Source: Anaerolineales bacterium (GTDB taxonomy: Bacteria; Chloroflexota; Anaerolineae; Anaerolineales; DRMV01). Taken from it: DNA of 37,086 bases. Shown here piece by piece: positions 21,883 to 30,950 of the stretch. The notes under the pieces are model-generated. The model was not told the DNA's origin, made no database searches, and saw nothing but the letters and a program-made list of their open reading frames with translations. The stretch spans positions 1 to 37,086 of the forward strand of contig JALVVL010000024.1 of NCBI GenBank assembly GCA_027023425.1, read 5' to 3'. Position numbers and translations under genes: made by a program. Position 1 is the stretch's first letter. Each line of letters opens with the position of its first letter.

Positions 21883-23766
21883 ATGCCCGACATAATTCTC
21901 ACCGTAGAAATTGCCATATCGCTACTCACAATCGCGGTGCTGGTCGGAATTTTGACCCGCCGCCTGCGGATGCCGTACACGCTGGGCTTGGTGATAATCG
22001 GCCTCGCGCTGGCGCTCTTTACCCGCGAAGACATCCCCGTCACCGGCGAACTGATTTTGGCGGTTTTGGTGCCGCCGTTGGTGTTTGAAGCCGCTTTCCA
22101 CCTGCGCTGGGAAGACCTGCGGCGTGACTTAGCGCCCATCCTCACGCTGGCAGTTGTGGGCGTGGTCATCGCCACCGTGATTGTGGGCTATGTGGTGCAC
22201 TGGGCGTTGGGTATGCCCTTGGAGTTAGCGCTGGTGTTTGGGGCGCTAATTTCGCCGACCGACCCCGTCGCCGCGGTTGCCCTTTTCCGCTCGTTAGGCG
22301 CGCCCAAGCGCCTGCGGGTGTTGCTTGAGGGCGAAAGCCTGTTCAACGACGGCACGGGCATTGTGGCGTTCAAACTTTTGCTCATGGCGGCGCTCACGGG
22401 GCATTATTCGCTCATGCAAGGGGCGGTGGATTTCACCCGCGTCGCAGGTGGTGGCTTGCTGGTGGGCGCGGTATTGGGCTTGCTCGCTTCGGTAATCATC
22501 CAAGGGCTGGATGATTACCTGCTGGAAACCGCACTCACTGCTGTTTTGGCATACGGCGCTTTTCTGCTGGCGGAGCAATTTCATGTGAGCGGCGTGCTTT
22601 CGGTTGTGGCGGCGGGGCTTGTTGCAGGCGGCTTTGGCACCCGTAAAATGTCGCCCACCACGCGCATTGTGGTCGCTAATTTCTGGGAATTTGCCGCCTT
22701 TTTGGCAAACTCGTTCATCTTCCTGCTGATCGGTTTGCAATTGCGCCCACACGCTTTGCTGGATAACTGGTATTCGGTCATCTGGGCGGTGGCGGCGGTT
22801 TTGGTAGCGCGCTTTGTGGAAGTTTACGGGCTGAGTTGGGTGGGCGAAAAAATCCCCTTCCGCTGGCAACACGTGCTCTACTGGGGCGGGATGCGCGGCG
22901 CGGTTTCGCTGGCTTTAGCCCTTGGGCTTCCAGCCACGCTGGGGGCAGCGCGCGAGCAAATTCAGGTTATGGCTTTTGGCGTGGTGCTGTTCACTTTGCT
23001 GGTTGAGGGCGGCTCAATGCCGTTAGTGTTGAAATGGCTGAACCTCACGCCGAGGGACGAATACAAAGATGAATACGAGCGGCGGCACGCGCGCGCCGTT
23101 GCCGCCCGCGCCGGTTACCAGCATTTGGAAAGGGCTTTCAAGGAAGGGTTGATTTCGGCCTACACATGGAAGGTTCTCCAGCCGATTTTGGAGCACCGCA
23201 GCAGGCAATTGCAACGCTCGGTGACGGAATTGCTGAGCGCCCATCCGGCGTTGCAAATGGAAGAACTGCACAAGGCGCGGCTTGAATCCCTGCGCGCCCA
23301 GCGCGCGGCCCTCCGCGAATTGCTTTCGGCGGGGGTGTTGAGCGAAGAAGTGTATTCCGAACTCGCGGCAGAGGTTGATGCCGCCCTTAGCGACCGCCTT
23401 CCGCCGTGGCCGGGGATGCTCTTGCGCCGCTCGCCCGACGAGCCGCCCATCACCCACCTCACAATTGCCATTGTGCAAGAGCGCGATTTGGAAGAGGCTG
23501 CCGACGCACTCGGCAAACTCGGTGTGCCGGTTGTGCCAATTGTGAGCAGTGGCGGCTTTTTGCGAAAATCAAACGTCACCTTGCTGATAGGCGTGCCGGA
23601 AGGCCAAATTGAGAATGTGGTCGCGGCGCTGCGGGCGAGTTGCCGCCGCCGTGTGGAATTTGTCGCCTCCGCCGGAAGGATTTTCCCGCTTGGGCGCCCC
23701 AAACCGGTGCCGGTCGGTGGCGCGACCATTTTCTTGTTTGAAGTGGAAAACTACGTGGAGTTCTAA
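21883..23766 (+). CDS. CPA1-family Na+(K+)/H+ antiporter with C-terminal DarA-like c-di-AMP receptor domain
   Basis: 627 residues. Residues 1 to about 385 form the membrane antiporter: about twelve hydrophobic helices with SPTDPVAAVALF and EGESLFNDGTGIVAF, the Asn-Asp motif of electroneutral CPA1 exchangers. A helical cytoplasmic linker follows (RDEYKDEYERRHARAV to SDRLPPWPG). Residues about 524-627 match DarA/PstA (CdAMP_rec family): HLTIAIVQERDLEEAADALG, IVSSGGFLRKSNVTLLIGV and VPVGGATIFLFEVENYVEF, in the family order and length. The F-R-x-T-K segment before the GGFL motif is not kept, so ligand binding is uncertain. Control of ion exchange by cyclic di-AMP is the natural hypothesis, since that messenger governs K+ and osmotic balance. 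Confidence 0.87.
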   Translation: MPDIILTVEIAISLLTIAVLVGILTRRLRMPYTLGLVIIGLALALFTREDIPVTGELILAVLVPPLVFEAAFHLRWEDLRRDLAPILTLAVVGVVIATVIVGYVVHWALGMPLELALVFGALISPTDPVAAVALFRSLGAPKRLRVLLEGESLFNDGTGIVAFKLLLMAALTGHYSLMQGAVDFTRVAGGGLLVGAVLGLLASVIIQGLDDYLLETALTAVLAYGAFLLAEQFHVSGVLSVVAAGLVAGGFGTRKMSPTTRIVVANFWEFAAFLANSFIFLLIGLQLRPHALLDNWYSVIWAVAAVLVARFVEVYGLSWVGEKIPFRWQHVLYWGGMRGAVSLALALGLPATLGAAREQIQVMAFGVVLFTLLVEGGSMPLVLKWLNLTPRDEYKDEYERRHARAVAARAGYQHLERAFKEGLISAYTWKVLQPILEHRSRQLQRSVTELLSAHPALQMEELHKARLESLRAQRAALRELLSAGVLSEEVYSELAAEVDAALSDRLPPWPGMLLRRSPDEPPITHLTIAIVQERDLEEAADALGKLGVPVVPIVSSGGFLRKSNVTLLIGVPEGQIENVVAALRASCRRRVEFVASAGRIFPLGRPKPVPVGGATIFLFEVENYVEF

Positions 23767-23940
23767 CCTCTGCCCCAAAACCTTGCTTGACTGGCAAAAC
23801 ATTCATCTCCTTGCACGGAGAACGCGATTGGCGTGGAGCGAAAAATCTCCGTGTTCCCCGTGCCCGCCGTGTGAAATAGCAGAGTAGTGGCGGCGGGGCA
23901 TTGCCAGTCAATCCACCCCAACCACAGGCAAACGCAAAAC

Positions 23941-24852
23941 ATGCTGCGCGCAATCCACCTCGCTAAGCAATTTGATGGCTTTTGGGCAGTGAGCGACTTC
24001 ACCCTCAGCGTGCGCGCCGGCGAAGTTGTGGCCGTGCTCGGCCCCAACGGCGCTGGCAAAACCACTTCTGTGCGGATGTTGGTTTCGCTCCTCAGGCCGA
24101 GCCGCGGCGAGGCTTGGGTTGCCGGTTTCAACACGCTCACGCACGGCAAAGCGGTGCGCGCCCACGTTGGCGTTCTCACCGAGCAGCATGGCTTGTATCG
24201 CCGAATGCCCGCCGAGGAATATCTGGATTTTTTTGCTCGCCTTTACGGCATAAACGAGAAAAGCCGCTCCGAGCGAATTGAGCGCTGGATGCGCTATTTC
24301 GGCCTTTGGGAATTTCGCAAACAGCGCATTGCAAATTTTTCCAAAGGGATGCGCCAGAAACTTGCGTTGGCGCGCGCCCTCATCCACGAGCCGCCGGTGC
24401 TGTTGCTGGATGAGCCGACTTCGGCGATGGACCCCGAAAGTGCGCGGCTGGTGCGCGAGGCAATCGCCGGCCTCCGTTCCAGAGAAAGGGCGGTTTTGCT
24501 TTGCACCCACAATTTGGCAGAGGCCGAAAGCCTTGCCGACCGCATTGCGATTATGCGCGCCGGCAAAATCATTGCCACTGGCACCCCCCGCCAACTAAAA
24601 GACCGCTGGCTGGGACTGCCCATCTACGAGGCCGCCACAAGCCACCCCATTCACAACTTGCCCCCGCTTCCCCCGCAGGTGGAAGTGTTACAGGCTGTTG
24701 GCAACATCCTCCGCTTCCGCTCGCCGGACTGGCGGCATTACAACCCGCTCGTCGCCCAAGCGCTTGTGCAAAGCGGCTTTAGGCTGGTCTACATGCGCGA
24801 ACTCCCCCGTAGTTTGGAAGAAGTGTACCTCAAGGTGATGCAACATGGGTGA
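23941..24852 (+). CDS. ABC transporter ATP-binding protein (NatA/CcmA-type)
   Basis: 303 residues. Walker A is GPNGAGKTT, the Q-loop region is LTEQHGLYRRM, the signature is FSKGMRQKLALARA (a degenerate LSGGQ typical of ABC-2 exporters), Walker B is VLLLDEPTSAMDP, and the H-loop is LLCTHNLAEAESLADRI. About 70 extra C-terminal residues are variable. Together with the next gene it should form an ABC-2 type exporter; the substrate is unknown. ATG 23941 is taken because the conserved domain begins there (MLRAIHLAKQF). Its end overlaps the permease start by 8 nt. Confidence 0.93.
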   Translation: MLRAIHLAKQFDGFWAVSDFTLSVRAGEVVAVLGPNGAGKTTSVRMLVSLLRPSRGEAWVAGFNTLTHGKAVRAHVGVLTEQHGLYRRMPAEEYLDFFARLYGINEKSRSERIERWMRYFGLWEFRKQRIANFSKGMRQKLALARALIHEPPVLLLDEPTSAMDPESARLVREAIAGLRSRERAVLLCTHNLAEAESLADRIAIMRAGKIIATGTPRQLKDRWLGLPIYEAATSHPIHNLPPLPPQVEVLQAVGNILRFRSPDWRHYNPLVAQALVQSGFRLVYMRELPRSLEEVYLKVMQHG

Positions 24853-26278
24853 ATGGTGGCGTCAGGTTTTGCTGATAACCCGCCGCGAAGTGCGCGACCA
24901 ATTGCGCGATTGGCGAATTGTGCTGCCGATTGTGGGAATGACCCTTTTCTTCCCCCTGCTGATGACGCTCACAGCCAACGCAATGGTGAACTACGTGCAG
25001 AAATTTGGGGCTGAAATTATCGGCGAGCGGATGTACCCCTTTCTGATGATGGTGGTGGGCTTTTTCCCATCGTCCATTTCGCTGGTGGTGGCGTTAGAAA
25101 GTTTTGCGGGCGAGCGCGAGCGCCGCACAATTGAGCCGCTTTTAGCCGCCCCGCTTGACGATGCTCAACTTTACCTCGGCAAACTGCTTGCTGTGCTTTT
25201 TTTGCCGGTGAGCGTCAGTTACGTTGGCATAGTGGTTTACCTTGTGGGGCTATGGAAGGCTGTGCATTGGTCGCCCCCGTTTCTAACCATGCTCTTGGTT
25301 TTTTTGCTTACCGGCCTGCAAGCCGTGCTGATGGTGAGCGGCGCGGTGGTGATTTCCACCCAAGCCACATCGGTGCGCTCGGCCAACTTGCTGGCTTCAC
25401 TCATCATTGTGCCGGTTGCTTTGCTGTTGCAATGGGAAAGCCTGAACTTATTTTGGCAAAAATACAGCGTGCTATGGGCAACAGCGGCGGTGGTGGCGAT
25501 GCTTTCCGTGGTTGCGGCGCGCTTGGGGATAGCGCACTTCAACCGCGAAGACCTGCTTGGCAGGGAAATAGACGAACTCAACCTGCGCTGGCTTTGGAGG
25601 GCGTTTTGGGATGGCTTTCGGGGAGGGGCGCACAGCCTGCGGGAATGGCTCGGCGTGGCAAAAAACGACCTGCACGAACTGCGGTGGGTTTTCCTCGGCT
25701 CGCTGGTGCTTTTGGCGGCTGCGGGGGCGCTGGGCGGATGGCTGACGGCGCGCTACTTCCCGCCATCGTTTGCCCAGCAAGTGCAAATTGCCGACCTGCA
25801 CAAAGCGTTTACAAGCCCCATGCCGCTCATCAACGTGCCGTTGATGAATTGGCGTGCGGCGCTCGCCATTTGGCTTCACAACGTCCTCACGCTCACGGTG
25901 GCGAGCGCGGCGGCCTTGTTCACGCTCGGCGTCGGCGGGGTGCTCATCGCCATGCTCCCATTTGGCATCATCGGCGGCGGGATGGTTTTTGTGGGCAAAA
26001 GCGGCCTGATGTCGCCGTGGGCGATGCTCGCGTTTTTCATTCTGCCGCACGGCATTGTGGAAATTCCGGCAATTGCGCTCTACACGGCGGCCACGTTGCA
26101 AATGAGCGCTTCGCTAATTGCCCCATCGCCCGGCAAGCGGCTTGGCGAGGTGTGGATGTACGCTCTGGCGCGCTGGTTGCGCGTTGGGCTGGTTTGGGTA
26201 ATTCCCATGTTGGCTGTGGCCGCCGTGCTGGAAACTTGGCTCACCCCTTGGGTTGTTATGCGCTATTTCGGGGGATAG
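24845..26278 (+). CDS. ABC-2 type transporter permease
   Basis: 477 residues, with hydrophobic segments from near residue 25 to the C-terminus. The conserved ABC-2 stretch LESFAGERERRTIEPLLAAP lies near residues 81-100, as in NatB-type Na+ exporters and related permeases, and the region LLITRREVRDQLRDWRIVLP is typical of the N-terminus. A hydrophilic loop of about 100 residues (HFNREDLLGREIDEL to SLREWLGVAKNDL) separates the two membrane halves. Translationally coupled to the ATPase (ATGGGTGA overlap). The cargo cannot be read from sequence; sodium export would fit the antiporter upstream, but this is only context. Confidence 0.9.
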   Translation: MGEWWRQVLLITRREVRDQLRDWRIVLPIVGMTLFFPLLMTLTANAMVNYVQKFGAEIIGERMYPFLMMVVGFFPSSISLVVALESFAGERERRTIEPLLAAPLDDAQLYLGKLLAVLFLPVSVSYVGIVVYLVGLWKAVHWSPPFLTMLLVFLLTGLQAVLMVSGAVVISTQATSVRSANLLASLIIVPVALLLQWESLNLFWQKYSVLWATAAVVAMLSVVAARLGIAHFNREDLLGREIDELNLRWLWRAFWDGFRGGAHSLREWLGVAKNDLHELRWVFLGSLVLLAAAGALGGWLTARYFPPSFAQQVQIADLHKAFTSPMPLINVPLMNWRAALAIWLHNVLTLTVASAAALFTLGVGGVLIAMLPFGIIGGGMVFVGKSGLMSPWAMLAFFILPHGIVEIPAIALYTAATLQMSASLIAPSPGKRLGEVWMYALARWLRVGLVWVIPMLAVAAVLETWLTPWVVMRYFGG

Positions 26279-26355
26279 TGGGCGTTGTATGTGTCACTGT
26301 GCGGGGCGGCGTAGCCGCTGAAGCAGTCTCCTGCAACTGAAAAGGGGATTGCTTC

Positions 26356-26390
26356 GCACCGGGCACCGGGCACCGGGTACCGGGCACTGG
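26356..26390. repeat. Heptamer tandem array between convergent genes
   Basis: Five consecutive 7-bp units: GCACCGG, GCACCGG, GCACCGG, GTACCGG, GCACTGG. It sits in the 129-nt gap between the ABC permease (plus) and the FemAB-like gene (minus). No convincing terminator is seen in that gap. Confidence 0.8.
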
Positions 26391-26407
26391 GCATCTCCCG
26401 GGGCATC

Positions 26408-27382
26408 TCATCCCTTCCCCACCCAGCGCCGATAGAGCCAATACCCGAGCCGATTGTAGGGCTTATCCCAGACGGGGGAACGGCGGAGCACGCCACCAAA
26501 GCCGCGTTTGAAGCGATAAACGCCCCAAAGCCCATCGCGGCGCTCGGTAAACTCGGCCTCAAGCCGTTCAAGCGGCGCGTCGGGCACGCCCCACAGGTCG
26601 TATGAGGTGCAGGAGCGTGCCCGCGCCCACCGCATCGCCTCCCATTGCAGGAGGTAGGTTGGCATTTTGTTGCGGTGTTTGCCCGTGGATGCGCCATAAA
26701 AATACCAAGCGCGGCGGCCGCGGGCAAAAACCATCAGCGCCGCCAACGGCTCGCCTTCAAACTCGGCGACCAGCATCGCCGCCTCGCCCCGCGGCGCAAA
26801 CAATTCATACGCCATCCGGTAGTATTCCGCCGCGTGCACGCCAAACCCGTCGCGCCTGCCCGTTTCCTCCATCAGGCGGTAAAAGCCATCCAAGTCATCC
26901 CACTGGCGGACGGTCACGCCTTTGCGCGCCGCCAAGCGGATGTTGTAGCGCGTTTTCTGCTTCATGCGCGCCAAAATTTCGTCTTCGCTCCCTTCCAGCG
27001 AAACAACCAGTGTGCGGCGGGGCTGAATTGCGTGCTCTGAGGGGATGAAGCCCGCGGGCGGGCTGACGCCGTCTTCCTCCCACAAGTCGGGCTCAACTTT
27101 GAGGAAAATTGCCCTTCGGCGCCGGCAAAGGGCGTCAATTTCGGCAAAAAGTGCATTCCATGCCGCGCGGTCGCCCACCGGCGCTTTGGGGATGTAGGCA
27201 AATGTAAAGCCGCCCGGCAGCGGGCGAAAGAGCACCTGCGCGCCCGCTCCGCCCACAATCACCCGCTCGGCGCGCCAGCCAAACGCGGCTTTCAACTCGC
27301 CCCACTCGGCGGTCTGTAGTATGTGCGCTTCGGGATGGCGGGAAAGGAATTCGCGCCATCCGGCAGCCGAGACGGTGCTCAT
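26408..27382 (-). CDS. FemAB/FemX-like aminoacyl- or acyltransferase
   Basis: 324 residues with the double-GNAT architecture of peptidoglycan interpeptide-bridge enzymes. Recognisable marks are HILQTAEWGELKAAFGW at the start, ARMKQKTRYNIRLAARKGVT in the middle (family K-x-R-x-x-I-x-x-A-x-x-x-G) and GASTGKHRNKMPTYLLQWEA (family Y-x-G-A-S-x-x-x-x-x-x-x-P-x-Y-x-L-Q-W). The C-terminal half ends with YDLWGVPD and YRFKRGFGG. It could add an amino acid to a cell-wall precursor, or modify a sugar or lipid in the polysaccharide pathway encoded upstream. It overlaps the epimerase gene by 4 nt and is the last gene of the operon. Confidence 0.88.
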   Translation of the reverse strand: MSTVSAAGWREFLSRHPEAHILQTAEWGELKAAFGWRAERVIVGGAGAQVLFRPLPGGFTFAYIPKAPVGDRAAWNALFAEIDALCRRRRAIFLKVEPDLWEEDGVSPPAGFIPSEHAIQPRRTLVVSLEGSEDEILARMKQKTRYNIRLAARKGVTVRQWDDLDGFYRLMEETGRRDGFGVHAAEYYRMAYELFAPRGEAAMLVAEFEGEPLAALMVFARGRRAWYFYGASTGKHRNKMPTYLLQWEAMRWARARSCTSYDLWGVPDAPLERLEAEFTERRDGLWGVYRFKRGFGGVLRRSPVWDKPYNRLGYWLYRRWVGKG

Positions 27383-28326
27383 CGCGCCTCCATTGCCGAG
27401 CGCATCCAGTCCACCACTGCCGCCAAACCTTCCTCCAGCGGGGTTTGGGCGCGAAAGCCGAGCAATGCGGTGGCTTTGGAAGGGTCGCCGACCGAGCGGT
27501 AAATGTCGCCCGGGCGCGGCGGCGCAAATTGCGGCGACGGCGCATCAGGAATTGATTGCTTCAGCGCGGCAATCAGTTCAAGCAATGAAACCTCGCGCCC
27601 CGTGCAAATGTTGAGCACCTCGCCATCTGCGGCTGAGGATTGCGCGGTAAGCAGGTTGGCGCGCGCCACATCACCCACAAAGATGAAATCGCGCCGTTGA
27701 CCGCCATCGCCGAACACAATCGGTGGCTCTCCGTTCAGCATCCGCCGCGTGAAAATGGGGATTGCCGCGGCGTAGGGGCTATCGGGTCGCTGGCGTGGCC
27801 CGTACACATTGAAATAGCGCAGGGCAACCACAGGCAACCCGAACGCGGCGGTGTAAAGGCGGGCATAAATTTCGGTTGCCGCTTTGGTTGCGGCGTAGGG
27901 CGAAAGCGGGCGCGGCGGCAAATCCTCGCTCAGGGGGAAGTCGGTGGAATCGCCATATACTGCCGCGCTGGAAGCGATAACTGCTTTCTGCACGCCGGCG
28001 CGCCGCGCCGCCTCCAGCAAAAGCGCCGTGCCGCGGTCGTTGACCTCGTGGCAGGTCAATGGCTCTTCCATTGAAGCCGGCACCGAAACGAAAGCGGCTT
28101 CGTGGAAAATCACATCAACGCCGCGCACGGCTTCGGCTACGGTTTCGGGAGAGCGTATGTCGCCTTCAAGTACCTCAAGCCGCGAGGAACGAATTTCGGC
28201 CAAGTTTTCTGGTTTTCCTGTGGAAAAATTATCCAAAACGCGCACGCCCCAACCGTCACTCAGCAGGGCGCGCACAATGTGCGAGCCGATGAAGCCCGCA
28301 CCGCCAGTTACCAAAGCCTTCCGCAT
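27379..28326 (-). CDS. NAD-dependent nucleotide-sugar epimerase/dehydratase (GalE-like)
   Basis: 315 residues of the extended short-chain dehydrogenase family. The dinucleotide-binding motif is VTGGAGFIGSHIV, the first acidic turn is VLDNFSTGKPENL, the active site has ASSAAVYGD and YAATKAA (Y-x-x-x-K), and RYFNVYGPRQRPDSPYAAAI is the conserved substrate-loop stretch. Most such proteins invert C4 of UDP-glucose or UDP-GlcNAc; dehydratase function is less likely because the length and motifs fit GalE-type epimerases. Its start overlaps the stop of the glycosylphosphotransferase by one base (TGATG). Confidence 0.9.
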   Translation of the reverse strand: MRKALVTGGAGFIGSHIVRALLSDGWGVRVLDNFSTGKPENLAEIRSSRLEVLEGDIRSPETVAEAVRGVDVIFHEAAFVSVPASMEEPLTCHEVNDRGTALLLEAARRAGVQKAVIASSAAVYGDSTDFPLSEDLPPRPLSPYAATKAATEIYARLYTAAFGLPVVALRYFNVYGPRQRPDSPYAAAIPIFTRRMLNGEPPIVFGDGGQRRDFIFVGDVARANLLTAQSSAADGEVLNICTGREVSLLELIAALKQSIPDAPSPQFAPPRPGDIYRSVGDPSKATALLGFRAQTPLEEGLAAVVDWMRSAMEAR

Positions 28327-29753
28327 CAGCGCCCCTTGCCTCCCAAAACCGCGCCAAAAGTCCGCAAGATGATGAAAATATCAAACAGCAAGTTGCGGTG
28401 GCGGATGTAGTAAAGGTCGTATTCAAGTTTGATTTCGGTTTCGTGCACCGAGGCCACGTAGCCGAGGTTAATCTGCGCCCAGCCGGTAAGCCCGGGTTTG
28501 ACCAGCAGGCGAGCGCGGTAAAACGGAATTTCCTTTTCAAGTTTGGCGATGAGCGCGGGCTGTTCGGGGCGCGGTCCAACAAGGCTCATTTCGCCGCGGA
28601 GCACGTTGATGAACTGGGGGAACTCGTCAAGGTGGGTCTTGCGCAAAATTCGCCCGAGGCGGGTGATGCGGTGCTCGTCGTCGTCGGCCCACTTGCCCTG
28701 CTCGTGCTCGGGCGGTGCGGGGCGCATTGTGCGGAATTTGTAGATGCGGAACGGCTGGCCGCCGCGGCCGGCGCGCGGCTGCGAGAAAATCACCGGCCCG
28801 CGGCTTTCAAGCACAATTGCCAGAGAAAGGAACGGCGCTATCAACACCAAAAGCGCAACGCCGATTGCCCCGCCAACTATGTCCAGCGCGCGCTTTCCCC
28901 AGCGGTAGAAGGTGCTTACGCGCACTTCATCCACAAATGAGCGGATCAGCCAATCCGCATCAAGGTGGTGAATGGGCAACCTGCCGAGCAGTTCTTCATA
29001 CACCGCCGCCATTGTGGAAATTTCCACGCCGCTTTCCTGCGCATCTAAAATCGCCTGAAAGGTGCGGGGGAGCATTTGGCCGCTGATAGCGACTATGATG
29101 TCCGAAACGGCTTCTTTTTGCACAATTTCAGGCAGGTCTTTGCTTGAACCAAGCACAGGGTGGTTGTTGATTTTGGTGCCAATTTTTTGTGGGTCGTCGT
29201 CAATCAAGCCCACCACGAAAAACGGGGGCGGCCAGAGGCTGTCAATGACGTTCACGATGGTAGTGCCCGCCTTTCCTGCGCCCACGATGAGCACGCGCCG
29301 CATAAAGCGCGCGCTGACGAAAATGCGAATGAAGATGTAGCGCCAAAGCAAAGTGAAAAGCGTCGCGGCAATCACAAAAACGGCCACTCCCTTGCGCGGG
29401 AGCGACCAAGGCTTGGAGGTGAAATATACCAGCAAATAAAGCCCCAACCCTGCCGCCGCGGCGGTGAAAACGCCTTTTAGCGTGGCGTCCCACCTGCTTG
29501 CCTTGCGGATGTCGTACAGTTCAATCAGCAAAAGTAGCCAAAACAGCGGCAAAAGGTAAAACCAGAAAGGGATGTCGGCAAAAAAGCCGCGGCCGGGCAA
29601 GGTATTCCACGGGTGGTCGCTCACCCACCACGCGTAAGCGGCCACGCCCCACGCGGCAAGCGCGGCCATAATATCGCCTATGAGCAAAATTGTGCGCTTT
29701 TCGCCCGGGCGCAAGCGCCAAGTGGAGTTGCGGTGGACAAATTTGGCAGACAT
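28326..29753 (-). CDS. Exopolysaccharide polyprenyl glycosylphosphotransferase (WbaP/WcaJ-type)
   Basis: 475 residues. It transfers sugar-1-phosphate from a nucleotide sugar to polyprenyl phosphate at the inner membrane, the first step of repeat-unit assembly. Four hydrophobic segments occupy residues 20-140. A Rossmann-like cytosolic domain has RVLIVGAGKAGTTIVNVI. A fifth membrane segment precedes the catalytic domain, which shows GPVIFSQPRAGRGG, YKFRTM and DEFPQFINVLRGEMSLVGPR, the standard family motifs including the Asp-Glu pair. The previous gene (GT2) ends 9 nt upstream. Confidence 0.95.
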   Translation of the reverse strand: MSAKFVHRNSTWRLRPGEKRTILLIGDIMAALAAWGVAAYAWWVSDHPWNTLPGRGFFADIPFWFYLLPLFWLLLLIELYDIRKASRWDATLKGVFTAAAAGLGLYLLVYFTSKPWSLPRKGVAVFVIAATLFTLLWRYIFIRIFVSARFMRRVLIVGAGKAGTTIVNVIDSLWPPPFFVVGLIDDDPQKIGTKINNHPVLGSSKDLPEIVQKEAVSDIIVAISGQMLPRTFQAILDAQESGVEISTMAAVYEELLGRLPIHHLDADWLIRSFVDEVRVSTFYRWGKRALDIVGGAIGVALLVLIAPFLSLAIVLESRGPVIFSQPRAGRGGQPFRIYKFRTMRPAPPEHEQGKWADDDEHRITRLGRILRKTHLDEFPQFINVLRGEMSLVGPRPEQPALIAKLEKEIPFYRARLLVKPGLTGWAQINLGYVASVHETEIKLEYDLYYIRHRNLLFDIFIILRTFGAVLGGKGR

Positions 29754-29762
29754 TGGGGAAAT

Positions 29763-30776
29763 TTAAGTCGCAGAAGAGGGGTTTTGTGGAGCGGGAATGA
29801 GCAAACCGGCGAGCACGCCGCTTCCCCAAGAAAGGTGCATGGTAGCAATGGCAAGCGGTGCGCCGATCGCCAGCGCCAAATCACGGCGTTTGAGCGCCAT
29901 TTGCAGGCCTGCAAGGGCTAAGGCCAGCGCGTAAATCACCACCTGCGCCACCCAAAGCCACAGCGCAGGTCTCCAAAATACGCCGATTACCGGCAAGGCT
30001 AAAAGCGCCAGCACAAACAGCGGCGGCAATGCCTGCCGCCATCGTATGGTTTTGGGGTAACGGCGGAGCATTTTTGCTTTCCAAAAGCCGTAGCGCCAGT
30101 ATTGCTTGGCGAGGGCGGTGAGCGTGGGGCGGGCAAAGTAGCGTGAGCGGATGGCGGGGTCTAACCACACTTTGCCGCCGGCGGCGCGCACGCGCACGTT
30201 GAATTCGTAATCTTCGTTGGCGAGCAGCGATTCGTCAAACGCGCCGATCTGCTCAATCAGCGAGCGGCGGAATGCGCCAAAGGGTACGGTGTCAACCTCC
30301 CCGGCGGAGGAAGCGTAGCGGTAGCGGGCATCGCCCACGCCGAGGGGGTGCGAGGCGGCCGCGGCAATGCTGCGCGCAATCCAACTCTTGCCGCTTGGCG
30401 TTATTTCCCACACGCCGCCCACGTTCGCGCCCAAGCCCTGTTCCAGCGCGGCTATGCTCCGCTCAATGTAGTCGGGCGCGGGCACGGAATGGCCGTCCAA
30501 GCGGACAATGAATTCGCCGCGCGCCGCTGCGATGGCGCGGTTCAGCCCCGCCGGAATTATGCGGCGGGGGTTATCCACCACCCGCACAGCCAAGTCGGGA
30601 TGCTCGCGCGTCCATTCCGCTATCACGGAGCGGGTGTTGTCGGTAGAAAGCCCATCGGCAATGATCACTTCCATTTCCGAGCGCGGAAAGGTCTGCGCGT
30701 AAAGCGCATCCAGCAACAGGCCGATGGTGGCTTGTTCATTGTAACATGGCACGATGACCGATACTTTTGGTGTCAT
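29763..30776 (-). CDS. Family 2 glycosyltransferase with C-terminal membrane segments
   Basis: 337 residues. The GT-A domain starts with VSVIVPCYNEQATIGLLLDA, has the nucleotide-binding Asp in IIADGLSTDN and a D-x-D-like RLDGHSVPAPDY, and the acceptor-site motif is NEDYEFNVRVRAAGG. From about residue 260 there are three or four hydrophobic stretches (PPLFVLALLALPVIGVF and following). This resembles ExoA-like succinoglycan transferases. ATG 30776 (MTPKVSVIV) is used, although no strong ribosome binding site precedes it. First gene of a four-gene operon with the WbaP-type, epimerase and FemAB-like genes. Confidence 0.92.
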   Translation of the reverse strand: MTPKVSVIVPCYNEQATIGLLLDALYAQTFPRSEMEVIIADGLSTDNTRSVIAEWTREHPDLAVRVVDNPRRIIPAGLNRAIAAARGEFIVRLDGHSVPAPDYIERSIAALEQGLGANVGGVWEITPSGKSWIARSIAAAASHPLGVGDARYRYASSAGEVDTVPFGAFRRSLIEQIGAFDESLLANEDYEFNVRVRAAGGKVWLDPAIRSRYFARPTLTALAKQYWRYGFWKAKMLRRYPKTIRWRQALPPLFVLALLALPVIGVFWRPALWLWVAQVVIYALALALAGLQMALKRRDLALAIGAPLAIATMHLSWGSGVLAGLLIPAPQNPSSAT

Positions 30777-30804
30777 GGCTTTGTGCTTGAAATTAGGGTG
30801 CTCT

Positions 30805-30833
30805 CTTTTACCATCTTTTCGGGCGGATGGCAA
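30805..30833 (-). promoter_or_regulatory. Possible promoter for the polysaccharide operon
   Basis: Minus strand: TTGCCA (30833-30828), 17 bp, TAAAAG (30810-30805), about 30 nt before the GT2 start. The spacing is ideal but both hexamers are only moderate. Confidence 0.3.
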
Positions 30834-30950
30834 GGCATGCTTCAAATTAGTAACCGATGAGGAAACGCTCCTACACGCCCGCGGGGAGAGGTTTTCATGT
30901 ATAATTTCGTCTGAAAGCCTTTGTTCCAACTCACACGGAGGAGGTGTGGC

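Noticed and set aside
23767-23940. Small gene between the antiporter and the ABC transporter
   Set aside because: No frame with a ribosome binding site or recognisable composition; the stretch contains only loose CACGGAG-like repeats.
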